Positions 1 to 7,112 of a DNA stretch of 64,000 nucleotides are shown here, one piece after another. The position numbers and the translations under genes are program-made. The DNA comes from Paenibacillus agricola. Its GTDB lineage: Bacteria > Bacillota > Bacilli > Paenibacillales > NBRC-103111. The stretch's first letter is position 1, and every line of letters starts with the position of its first letter. A model generated the notes under the pieces. The model was not told the DNA's origin, searched no databases, and saw only the letters and a list, made by a program, of their open reading frames with translations. The stretch spans positions 310,001 through 374,000 of the forward strand of contig NZ_JAAOIW010000003.1 in NCBI RefSeq assembly GCF_011440305.1, given 5' to 3'.

Positions 1-422
1 GTAATCTTCTCTGGCATCCGAATGGCGTATGTTTTGGGAAATTGCTCGCCGAGCGTAATATGGAAGGCCGTAATGAGAGAAAACGCGATAATGAAGGAGA
101 TCGTGTGTTGGATGGTCTCTGGTATGTGTAGCGGCTGTAGAACCGGTTGAAGCAGTTTAGCTACCGCGGGTTCACCAATCCAGCCCAGCGCCAACGACGC
201 CAGTGTAATGCCCAATTGGCAAGCCGATAAGTACCCGTTGAGGTTTCTCATGATGATTTGCGCAAACTTGGCATTGCGGTTGCCTTCCTTAGCCAGCACA
301 TCAAGTCGGCTGACACGGACTTTAACCATTGCAAACTCTGCTGCCACAAAAAAGCCATTTAAGAATACCAACAACATAACCAAACAAAAACTCCAAAGTA
401 TCGGTAACGGGTCACTACTCAA
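1..422 (-). CDS. CNNM/CorC (HlyC) family membrane protein, N-terminal part
   Basis: Translating the minus strand from a TTG at 420-422 gives an uninterrupted frame that runs off the left edge (about 140 residues). It contains NGFFVAAEFAMVKVR, then LSACQLGITLASLALGWIGEP and a later hydrophobic stretch ending in HITLGEQFPKTYAI. These are hallmarks of the DUF21/CNNM transmembrane domain of the HlyC/CorC family, whose complete members add CBS and CorC-HlyC domains and are linked to Mg2+ or other cation efflux. The TTG directly follows an in-frame TAA, and AGGA and GAGGAG motifs lie just upstream, which fixes this start. The CBS and C-terminal domains lie outside the window, so the exact subfamily and substrate cannot be told. 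Confidence 0.85.
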   Translation of the reverse strand, partial: MSSDPLPILWSFCLVMLLVFLNGFFVAAEFAMVKVRVSRLDVLAKEGNRNAKFAQIIMRNLNGYLSACQLGITLASLALGWIGEPAVAKLLQPVLQPLHIPETIQHTISFIIAFSLITAFHITLGEQFPKTYAIRMPEKI

Positions 423-776
423 TTAATTTCCTATTCTCCTCAAGTTGAGATGAATAGGTACACCTCCCCTAAATTCTCAATTTTTCAAGCGTTGGTTAAC
501 TACTTTTTCAAGCATTTAATTCTATGATGTGAAGCATTATAAACCCTATATTTAATAAATTCGCAAAACTTTCATTTGTGTGCGGGCAAGAGTGGCACTG
601 GTTAAACGTAAGTTAGCAACTTTTGTACACCTATATTAAATTATATATGATTAAAATATACAGTCAAACTTCAAGCTATGCTTAAAAATTAACCTATTCG
701 ATAAAAAAGCATGAATGGCTAGGTTTTATACTGAGAAAAAGCCTGAAATAGGCTTAAAATGAACCTGCCTGACCTA
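423..776. other. AT-rich intergenic stretch between rarA and the CNNM gene
   Basis: No convincing gene is seen on either strand. The stretch holds the ribosome binding site and likely promoter of the leftward CNNM gene (a TATAAT at 536-541 on the minus strand with a TTGCGA at 561-566, spacing somewhat long at 19) and the rarA terminator at 735-755. The rest, about 570-730, is AT-rich sequence in which I recognise nothing. Confidence 0.5.
735..755 (-). terminator. Intrinsic terminator of rarA
   Basis: On the minus strand a 6-bp stem AAGCCT/AGGCTT with a 5-base loop is followed by a short T-run. It starts 22 bases after the rarA stop codon. Confidence 0.7.
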
Positions 777-2102
777 TTATCGCGATTTTCGCTGTTTTTG
801 CCCATTTCGTCGCTCTTGATTTTGCCTTATTTTATCTTCCATGCCCTGTTCAGTCGCTTCATAGAAAATTTGCTCCTGCAGCTTTTCCGGTAAATACTGC
901 TGGTCTACATAGTGCCCAGGGAAGTTATGCGGATATTGATAACCAACATGCCCAAGCTTCTCCGATCCCTTGTAGTGGGCATCGCGTAAATGTAAGGGAA
1001 CCTCGGCGGCACCGAGCCGATCGAACGCATTCATGATCTTGGCAATGGTTGTCGGAATCGCATTCGACTTGGGGCTTTCTACTGCAAAAAGGATCGCTTG
1101 CGCAATCACATATTTCGACTCGGGCCAGCCGATCTTGTGGTAAGCGTCCATTGCAGTCACCGACTGCACCATCGCCTGCGGGTTGGCGAGGCCGATATCC
1201 TCGCTGCAAGCGACGATAAGGCGCCGCAGAAAGGTCATGGGATCCATGCCAAGCTTCTCAACGGCATAAAGGAACCAGAACAGCGCCGCGTCACTGGAGC
1301 CGCGGACGCTCTTGTGAAATGCCGAGAGGACGTCGTACTGCGTCGACTCGTCGGCTTTGACGGTGGGTCGCCGGATGGACTCCTCGGCGACCTCCAGCGT
1401 AATGTGCACCACCCCGCTGGCGTCCGGCGGGGTGGTCAGCGCAGCGAGCTCTAGCGCATTCAGCGCGCGGCGGATATCTCCGCCAGCCATGCGCGCAATG
1501 TGCGCGAGCGCGTCTTCTGCCGCTGCAAGCGGCAGCGAGCCGAGCCCGCGCTCGGGGTCGGCAAGGGCGCGGCGCAACGCGATGAGCGAATGCTCGTGCG
1601 TCAGCGCCTGCAGCTCAAAGAGCGTGGAGCGCGATAGCAGAGCCCCGTTCACATGGTGGAACGGGTTCTCTGTTGTCGCACCGATCAACACGATGATGCC
1701 CTGCTCTACAGCTGGCAGGAGGGCATCCTGCCGTGAAGTGTTGAAGCGATGGACCTCATCGAGAAAAAGGATCGTTTTGCGACCGTAAAGCGCTTTGTTG
1801 TTTTTGGCCTGCTCGATGACATCGCGTACATCCTTAACCGTTGCGTCGACCGCATTTAACTTAATAAATGTGCCTTTGGTAGCATGGGAGATAATGTTGG
1901 CTAATGTCGTTTTTCCTGTACCTGGTGGTCCATACAGCAATAGCGAAGACACTTGGTCGGCTTCAATTGCTCGCCGCAGTAGCTTTCCTGGGCCTACAAT
2001 CTGCTCTTGCCCAATATATTCATTTAAAGTAACCGGACGCATCCGGTCTGCTAATAGCTTGCCTTTCGGGTTTTGCTCTTCTGCTAATGTGAATAAATCC
2101 AT
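777..2102 (-). CDS. rarA: Replication-associated recombination protein A (RarA/MgsA), AAA+ ATPase
   Basis: This is a clamp-loader-like AAA+ ATPase that acts at stalled replication forks together with SSB. The protein has 441 residues, the usual length. Visible motifs are Walker A GPPGTGKT at 58-65, Walker B LFLDEVHRF around 112-120 and sensor 1 GATTENP at 141-147. The C-terminal tetramerisation part includes the family segment beginning MDPMTFLRRL. The ATG has an AAGGA motif 12 bases upstream. B. subtilis has the same neighbours (yrvN beside yrvM/tcdA). The gene is followed by its own terminator. Codons between about 1190 and 1660 are far richer in GC than the flanking parts of the same gene (one 60-base line counted by hand gave 77 percent against 38 percent near 1861-1920). 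Confidence 0.95.
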   Translation of the reverse strand: MDLFTLAEEQNPKGKLLADRMRPVTLNEYIGQEQIVGPGKLLRRAIEADQVSSLLLYGPPGTGKTTLANIISHATKGTFIKLNAVDATVKDVRDVIEQAKNNKALYGRKTILFLDEVHRFNTSRQDALLPAVEQGIIVLIGATTENPFHHVNGALLSRSTLFELQALTHEHSLIALRRALADPERGLGSLPLAAAEDALAHIARMAGGDIRRALNALELAALTTPPDASGVVHITLEVAEESIRRPTVKADESTQYDVLSAFHKSVRGSSDAALFWFLYAVEKLGMDPMTFLRRLIVACSEDIGLANPQAMVQSVTAMDAYHKIGWPESKYVIAQAILFAVESPKSNAIPTTIAKIMNAFDRLGAAEVPLHLRDAHYKGSEKLGHVGYQYPHNFPGHYVDQQYLPEKLQEQIFYEATEQGMEDKIRQNQERRNGQKQRKSR

Positions 2103-2127
2103 GGTTTGTCACAATCCTTCGTAGAAT

Positions 2128-2238
2128 TTACCCTCCCAAGCCCTCCCTATAGGGAGGGCTCCGAGGGGCGCTGCCCGCTGGACTCCCTCTCTGTTAGCAT
2201 GGATGCGTGTCCTTGTGGCGCTTTCGTCCCATCGGGAC
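2128..2238. repeat. Compound extragenic palindromic repeat, copy 1
   Basis: The unit starts TTACCCTCCCAAGCCCTCCC, folds as a strong GC hairpin (CCCTCCCTATAGGGAGGG), continues with a GAGGGGCGCTGCCC segment and CTGGACTCCCT, and after a spacer has a second small hairpin GTCCC-ATC-GGGAC at 2226-2238. A second copy in the same orientation lies at 3381-3507, so the two flank tcdA. REP-like elements of this kind are common in Bacillales genomes. The family name is unknown to me. Confidence 0.75.
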
Positions 2239-2591
2239 ACGCTTGGCTTTGGGTTCGATGGGTTCTTCAGGCATGCGCTATAATGACAAATCTGATATTG
2301 ATCTTAATCCATCTTTCATGCTCGTCTAACTGATCTACCTATTAACATCGTCAAGCGCTGATTTTGGCGTGACGTAGACCCCAAAATACAAATTAATTAT
2401 TCATATAAAAAAGCATAGGAATGATCTCCATTACCTTAGGAGATAACCCTATGCTTTACATTATAAGGGACAAGATTGGTGGTTGCCAAATTTAGACTCT
2501 CTGGACGGACACCCTAATTGAGCGCTTCATTTCATTCCCAAGAGTTATTTGAGGCACCTAATCGTGCAAAATGTTGGCAGAATCCCAACCG
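2239..2591. other. Intergenic region between rarA and tcdA
   Basis: Apart from repeat copy 1 to its left and the tcdA terminator at 2405-2457, the stretch shows no plausible gene. Short frames on the plus strand lack a ribosome binding site and known motifs. Confidence 0.5.
2405..2457 (-). terminator. Intrinsic terminator downstream of tcdA
   Basis: On the minus strand a 10-bp outer stem AAAGCATAGG/CCTATGCTTT plus an inner ATCTCC/GGAGAT stem is followed by TTTTTT. It lies about 135 bases beyond the tcdA stop. Confidence 0.8.
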
Positions 2592-3356
2592 TCATACAGT
2601 CTGCTGGCCTGGATTCGCTTTTTCCAGCAGATCTTTAATAACTACACTAACAGCAATCAATCCTGCTACAGGTGGCACGAAAGCATTGCTGGCTGGTGGC
2701 TGCTGCGCCTTGCGGATCTCAGGGGCATTCTCAGGCACAATCCGCTGTGTGACGTCTTCTCGGGGCTTCATTGGCTTCTCTGTCGAGAAAACGACCTTTA
2801 CACCCTTTTTGATTCCTTCTTTACGCAGCTTGGTTCTGATCACCCTTGCCAAGGGGTCCATCGAGGTTTTGGAAATATCCGCTACCTGGAACTTGGTAGG
2901 ATCCATTTTGTTAGCCGCGCCCATACTTGAGATGATTGGGATATTACGCTCTAGGCATTGTTTGATCAAATGGATTTTATAGCTGATTGTATCAGAAGCG
3001 TCCAACACATAATCCAATGGATAAGCAAAAAGCTGTTCATAGGTTTCCTCTGTATAAAACATCCGGAGTGAGACGACATCACATTCCGGGTTTATTTGCA
3101 AAATCCGGTCGCGCATCAGGTCAGCCTTGGGTTGTCCTACTGTCGACATCAACGCATGAACCTGACGGTTAATATTGGTAATATCGACAACATCCTTATC
3201 AATTAGGATCAGCCGTCCTATCCCTGTGCGGGCTAGTGCTTCCGCAGCCATACCACCAACGCCACCTATGCCAAGAACCGCTACGCAGCTATTGCGCATC
3301 GTTTCCAAGCCTTCAGGGCCGATAGCCAGCTCCGTTCGTGAAAACTGGTGTAACAT
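2592..3356 (-). CDS. tcdA: tRNA threonylcarbamoyladenosine dehydratase (TcdA/YrvM)
   Basis: TcdA is an E1-like, ATP-dependent enzyme that cyclises t6A37 of ANN-decoding tRNAs to the hydantoin form ct6A. The 254-residue product shows the ThiF/E1 nucleotide-binding loop GIGGVG at 29-34, the acidic DKDVVDITNINRQ segment at 53-65 and a C-terminal hydrophobic PPVAGLIAVSVVIKDLL stretch typical of the family. The chosen ATG encodes MLHQFSRTELAIG, the standard N-terminus. A GTG 12 bases further upstream overlaps the GGAGGTG ribosome binding site and cannot be the start. The gene follows aspS on the same strand and is flanked by the two copies of the extragenic repeat. Confidence 0.93.
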   Translation of the reverse strand: MLHQFSRTELAIGPEGLETMRNSCVAVLGIGGVGGMAAEALARTGIGRLILIDKDVVDITNINRQVHALMSTVGQPKADLMRDRILQINPECDVVSLRMFYTEETYEQLFAYPLDYVLDASDTISYKIHLIKQCLERNIPIISSMGAANKMDPTKFQVADISKTSMDPLARVIRTKLRKEGIKKGVKVVFSTEKPMKPREDVTQRIVPENAPEIRKAQQPPASNAFVPPVAGLIAVSVVIKDLLEKANPGQQTV

Positions 3357-3380
3357 TATGGGTATCACCTCCGTTAAAAA

Positions 3381-3507
3381 TTACCCTCCCAAAGCCTCCC
3401 TATGGAGGGCTTGGGAGGGCGTTGCCCTCTGGACTCCCTGAATGGATGGGCGGCAGACCAAAACCACTTCAGCTGCTTCGGCTCGATTCGCCTCGTCCCG
3501 TTGGGAC
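3381..3507. repeat. Compound extragenic palindromic repeat, copy 2
   Basis: The unit starts TTACCCTCCCAAAGCCTCCC, forms a hairpin around CCTCCCTATGGAGG, and has GAGGGCGTTGCCC and CTGGACTCCCT. A second hairpin GTCCC-GTT-GGGAC sits at 3495-3507. The module order and orientation match copy 1 at 2128-2238, while the spacer between the modules differs in length and sequence. It lies between aspS and tcdA and may also act as a transcript 3' structure for hisS-aspS. Confidence 0.75.
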
Positions 3508-3527
3508 CAGCTTGAACTGGATCTAAC

Positions 3528-5306
3528 TTACTTAGTGGTCGGCTGCTTGGGAGCCAGGCGGATTGACAGCTGTTCTAGCTGTTTATCGTCTACGGTTCCT
3601 GGAGCGTCTGTCAGCAAATCAGTAGCGCTGGCAGTTTTAGGGAATGCGATGACTTCACGCAGGTTGCTGCGTTTCGCGATAAGCATGACCAGACGGTCGA
3701 AGCCAAAAGCGATGCCGCCATGTGGAGGTGTACCATATTCGAAAGCTTCCATCAGGAAGCCAAATTTCTCTTGGGCTTCTTCTTTGCTGAAACCAAGTGC
3801 CTGGAACATTTGCTCTTGAACTTCGCGTTTGTAGATACGCATGGAGCCGCCGCCAACTTCGTAGCCGTTTAAAACAAGGTCATAAGCTTGCGCCCTGATT
3901 TGGCCCGGATCTGTGTCGAAGAAATGCATATCTTCTTCGTTCGGACGGGTGAACGGATGGTGCTCGGCAACATAACGTTTGGCATCCTCATCATAACCGA
4001 GCAATGGAAAGTCCATGACCCAAGCAAATTTGAATTCGTTCTCGTTGATCAAGCCCAGGTCGCGCCCAATTTTCAAACGCAAGGCACCTAGCACATCAGC
4101 AACGACTTTTTTGGTATCTGCCGAGAATAACAGCAAATCTCCCTCTTCAGCGCCTAGACGCTCTTTTAATACGGCAAGCTCTTGCTCGGAGAAAAATTTA
4201 ACGATAGGGCCTTTCATTTCGCCCTCTTTTAAAACAATCCAAGCCAGGCCTTTGGCGCCATAACGTCCGGCATAAACACCAAGCTCGTCGATTTCCTTAC
4301 GGCTCCAGCTTCCACAGCCTTTGGCGTTTAATGCTTTAACTTGGCCGCCTTTTTCAACAACAGATGCGAAAACCTTCACACCTGAGCTTACGACGATATC
4401 CGATACATCCTCAAGCTCAAGTCCAAAACGCAAGTCCGGCTTATCGGAGCCGTATTTGCCCATCGCATCGGCATAGCTGATTCTTTGGAACGGACGTACA
4501 AGCTCGGTGCCAGTTGTTACTTTAATTAATTTGACGGTAAGCTCTTCCATCATCTCCAGTAATTGATCCTGCGACATGAAAGAGGTTTCGATGTCCACTT
4601 GAGTGAATTCAGGCTGGCGGTCAGAACGCAAATCTTCATCACGGAAACAGCGGGCGATTTGGTAATAACGCTCCAAGCCACTTACCATCAGCAATTGTTT
4701 GAAAATTTGTGGCGATTGTGGTAAAGCGAAAAACTCGCCTGGATGTACACGGCTTGGCACTAGATAGTCACGAGCGCCTTCCGGTGTGCTTTTAGTCAGG
4801 ATAGGCGTTTCGATTTCAAGGAAATCATTTTCATCTAAGAAATCACGAAATACTTTGGCTGCCTTGGAACGAAGCATTAGCGTGCGCTGCATTTCTGGAC
4901 GGCGAAGATCCAGATAACGATATTTTAAACGTAAAGACTCGTCAATCTCAATGCCGTCCTCGATGAAAAACGGCGGGTTTTTGGCAGCATTTAAAACTTC
5001 AATTTGCGTAACTTGAATTTCAATTTCTCCTGTTTTCAGGTTTGCATTAACCGTAGCTGCATCTCTTTCCACTACTTTGCCGCTTACAGCCAGCACAAAT
5101 TCATTGCGGGCACGGTCAGCGATCGTCAAGGCTTCACCCGAAAAATCGGGGTTAAATACGGTTTGTACCAAGCCGCTGCGGTCCCGTAAATCGATAAACA
5201 ATACGCCGCCTAAATCACGTCTTCTTTGAACCCAGCCGTTAAGAACAACGGTCTCTCCTACATTTGCTTTTGTTAATGATCCACAATGATGTGTTTTTAA
5301 TAACAT
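3528..5306 (-). CDS. aspS: Aspartyl-tRNA synthetase
   Basis: This class II synthetase charges tRNA-Asp in the cytoplasm. Its 592 residues are the usual bacterial length. Order of parts: an N-terminal OB-fold anticodon-binding domain ([15 protein letters not shown] near residues 20-35), catalytic core with motif 2 ([21 protein letters not shown] near 210-230), a GAD-type insertion in the middle, and motif 3 near the C-terminus ([10 protein letters not shown]). I chose the ATG preceded by GGAGG. A TTG 18 bases upstream overlaps that ribosome binding site. It is the second gene of the hisS-aspS operon, 85 bases downstream of hisS and presumably under the same T-box. Confidence 0.96.
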   Translation of the reverse strand: MLLKTHHCGSLTKANVGETVVLNGWVQRRRDLGGVLFIDLRDRSGLVQTVFNPDFSGEALTIADRARNEFVLAVSGKVVERDAATVNANLKTGEIEIQVTQIEVLNAAKNPPFFIEDGIEIDESLRLKYRYLDLRRPEMQRTLMLRSKAAKVFRDFLDENDFLEIETPILTKSTPEGARDYLVPSRVHPGEFFALPQSPQIFKQLLMVSGLERYYQIARCFRDEDLRSDRQPEFTQVDIETSFMSQDQLLEMMEELTVKLIKVTTGTELVRPFQRISYADAMGKYGSDKPDLRFGLELEDVSDIVVSSGVKVFASVVEKGGQVKALNAKGCGSWSRKEIDELGVYAGRYGAKGLAWIVLKEGEMKGPIVKFFSEQELAVLKERLGAEEGDLLLFSADTKKVVADVLGALRLKIGRDLGLINENEFKFAWVMDFPLLGYDEDAKRYVAEHHPFTRPNEEDMHFFDTDPGQIRAQAYDLVLNGYEVGGGSMRIYKREVQEQMFQALGFSKEEAQEKFGFLMEAFEYGTPPHGGIAFGFDRLVMLIAKRSNLREVIAFPKTASATDLLTDAPGTVDDKQLEQLSIRLAPKQPTTK

Positions 5307-5391
5307 GGTTCCATCTACCTCCAAAGGTTACTTGCAATTTTCTAGCCTCTTGTTTGCGTTTAATGCTTCATGTTTTCTAATTCACCGTTAC

Positions 5392-6663
5392 CTATATTTT
5401 TTCCAGCATCCCTGTGACCAATTGCTCTAACAACATCGTCTGTTGCTCGCCATTCGCCATGGATTTTACTGTGATTTCGCCGCGCGACAGCTCGTCATCA
5501 CCAAGTATGGCGACAAATGTTGCCTTGTAGCGGTCAGCCGACTTCATCTGCGCCTTGATTTTGCGGCCCAGGTAATCCTTCTCCGCCTTCACGCCAGCCA
5601 AACGAAGCAACTGTAGCTGCTTCGTCACTTCCTTCTCTGCTGCCTCGCCTAAGCCAATCAAATACACATCAAGCAGCTTCTCGGACGGAAGTTCGACATT
5701 TTGCGCCTGCAGGATCAGCAGCGTACGCTCCAAGCCAAGACCTAGCCCAACTCCCGGCTGGTCGTTGTTGCCCCCAGCAATCTGCCCTACGAGGCCATTG
5801 TAGCGCCCACCACCGCCAATCGTGTCAATAGCGCCGATTCCTGCCGCTTTATACTCAAAGGCTGTGTGCGTGTAATAATCCAGTCCACGGACTAAACGAG
5901 GATTTATTTGGAATGGAATATTCATGGCGCGAAGATGCTCTTGGACTGCGGCAAAATGCACGGTACATTCTTCATCCAAATATTCCAAAATCGTTGGAGC
6001 GCCTTCACCCAACTTTTGGTCTTTCTTACAGTCCAAAATACGCATGGGATTACGGTCAAAACGGGATTGACAGTCCGAGCATAATTGGTCTTTAACTGGA
6101 GTAAAAAATTCCTTGAGCTTCTGCTTGTAAATATCACGGCAAGCGGGAGTTCCCACCGAGTTGATATCAACAGTTACATTTTGGATGCCCAGCTCACTGT
6201 AAAAGGTATAGCCAAGTGCAATGACCTCTGCATCGATACTCGGGTCGACCGAGCCAAAGGCCTCAATACCGAATTGGTGAAACTGGCGATACCTCCCGGC
6301 CTGTGGCTGTTCATAACGGAACATAGGTCCGATATAAAACAATTTGCTGATGTCTGGCTCGCCATATATTTTGTTTTCTACATAGGCACGAACAACGCCA
6401 GCTGTTCCTTCGGGCCTTAAGCTAAAGCTAAGTGGCTTATTTCGGTCACCTTTGGCTTCGAAGGTATACATTTCCTTTTCTACGATATCGGTTGTTTCGC
6501 CGACACCACGCTGGAATAGCTCCGTATTCTCGAAAATGGGTGTGCGAATTTCACGATAATTAAATCTTTTACATAGCTCACGTGCTTTGGCTTCTACATA
6601 CTGCCATTTTTCGATTTCTCCAGGAAGTAAATCCTGTGTCCCCTTTGGCTTTTGAATGCTCAT
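5392..6663 (-). CDS. hisS: Histidyl-tRNA synthetase
   Basis: This class II synthetase forms His-tRNA. The protein has 423 residues, the normal length. It begins MSIQKPKGTQDLLPGE, a typical HisRS N-terminus. It has motif 2 around FRYEQPQAGRYRQFHQFG, the histidine-specific segment LVRGLDYYTHTAFE and the C-terminal anticodon-binding domain. AAGGAG lies 7 bases before the ATG. The gene is preceded by a T-box leader and sigma-A promoter at 6703-7082 and followed by aspS, the common Bacillales hisS-aspS pair. The T-box specifier appears to be an Asp codon. Confidence 0.96.
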   Translation of the reverse strand: MSIQKPKGTQDLLPGEIEKWQYVEAKARELCKRFNYREIRTPIFENTELFQRGVGETTDIVEKEMYTFEAKGDRNKPLSFSLRPEGTAGVVRAYVENKIYGEPDISKLFYIGPMFRYEQPQAGRYRQFHQFGIEAFGSVDPSIDAEVIALGYTFYSELGIQNVTVDINSVGTPACRDIYKQKLKEFFTPVKDQLCSDCQSRFDRNPMRILDCKKDQKLGEGAPTILEYLDEECTVHFAAVQEHLRAMNIPFQINPRLVRGLDYYTHTAFEYKAAGIGAIDTIGGGGRYNGLVGQIAGGNNDQPGVGLGLGLERTLLILQAQNVELPSEKLLDVYLIGLGEAAEKEVTKQLQLLRLAGVKAEKDYLGRKIKAQMKSADRYKATFVAILGDDELSRGEITVKSMANGEQQTMLLEQLVTGMLEKI

Positions 6664-6702
6664 ATCCTAACTCCTTCCTGTTGTGAGGGATGAACGGAAA
6701 TC

Positions 6703-7046
6703 AAAAAAGCCCCCGCCCCCGACATTAATTGTCAGGGACGAGAGACTTAGGTTACGAAGTCATCCCGCGGTACCACCCACGATTTGCAAATGAATTTCAC
6801 AGCTCATGTACCGATTGCATAACCGGTAAAGCTTTGTACATTCAATTGCACACTCAAATGCGGTTAACGCCCGCCTACGCAAATCGGCTACTGCACGGCT
6901 AACTAGCCTGTGGTTCCCCGCTTGTCCTCCGGGAGGTCTGTTCGTTCGTTTCACATAAAGAAGCTTTCAGCTTGAGCTTCTCTCTCTGGGTATGCGCTTA
7001 TCACGAAGTACTTGATCCCATCAACGGAATGATAATCCAGTTCAAT
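6703..7046 (-). promoter_or_regulatory. T-box riboswitch leader of hisS-aspS
   Basis: The minus-strand leader contains the T-box core GGGTGGTACCGCGGG (6764-6778). It is followed by the sequence that forms the antiterminator and the terminator stem CGTCCCTGACA/TGTCGGGGGCG with a T-run at 6703-6708. Upstream are an AGTA loop-E motif and an AGAGAG element typical of stem I. By analogy with the glyQS T-box layout, the TTCGT/ACGAA stem and GGGA/TCCC stem enclose a loop whose 3' side places GAC at 6936-6938 as the likely specifier, that is an Asp codon. T-boxes bind uncharged tRNA and allow readthrough into the synthetase genes. The specifier assignment is my hand fold and less sure than the T-box itself. 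Confidence 0.93.
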
Positions 7047-7053
7047 AACCATT

Positions 7054-7082
7054 ATTGTAATAGCGAAATTTAGCAAAGTCAA
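7054..7082 (-). promoter_or_regulatory. Sigma-A promoter of the T-box hisS-aspS operon
   Basis: On the minus strand, TTGACT at 7077-7082 and TACAAT at 7054-7059 are separated by 17 bases. Transcription would start a few bases before the T-box stem I. Confidence 0.8.
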
Positions 7083-7112
7083 GTAAATAAGATGTTTTTG
7101 CACGTATTTTTA

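Noticed and set aside
208-426. Plus-strand frame of 72 residues at the left edge
   Set aside because: It is antisense to the CNNM gene, whose protein motifs are clear.
1357-1788. Plus-strand frame of 143 residues over rarA
   Set aside because: It overlaps the conserved rarA coding region, and its length is due to the high-GC patch, which reduces stop codons.
3356-3368. Upstream GTG as start of tcdA
   Set aside because: It is part of the GGAGGTG ribosome binding site, and the next ATG gives the standard TcdA N-terminus.
6760-6954. A 64-residue minus-strand open frame in the hisS leader
   Set aside because: It lies on the T-box itself, including the conserved core, and has no ribosome binding site.
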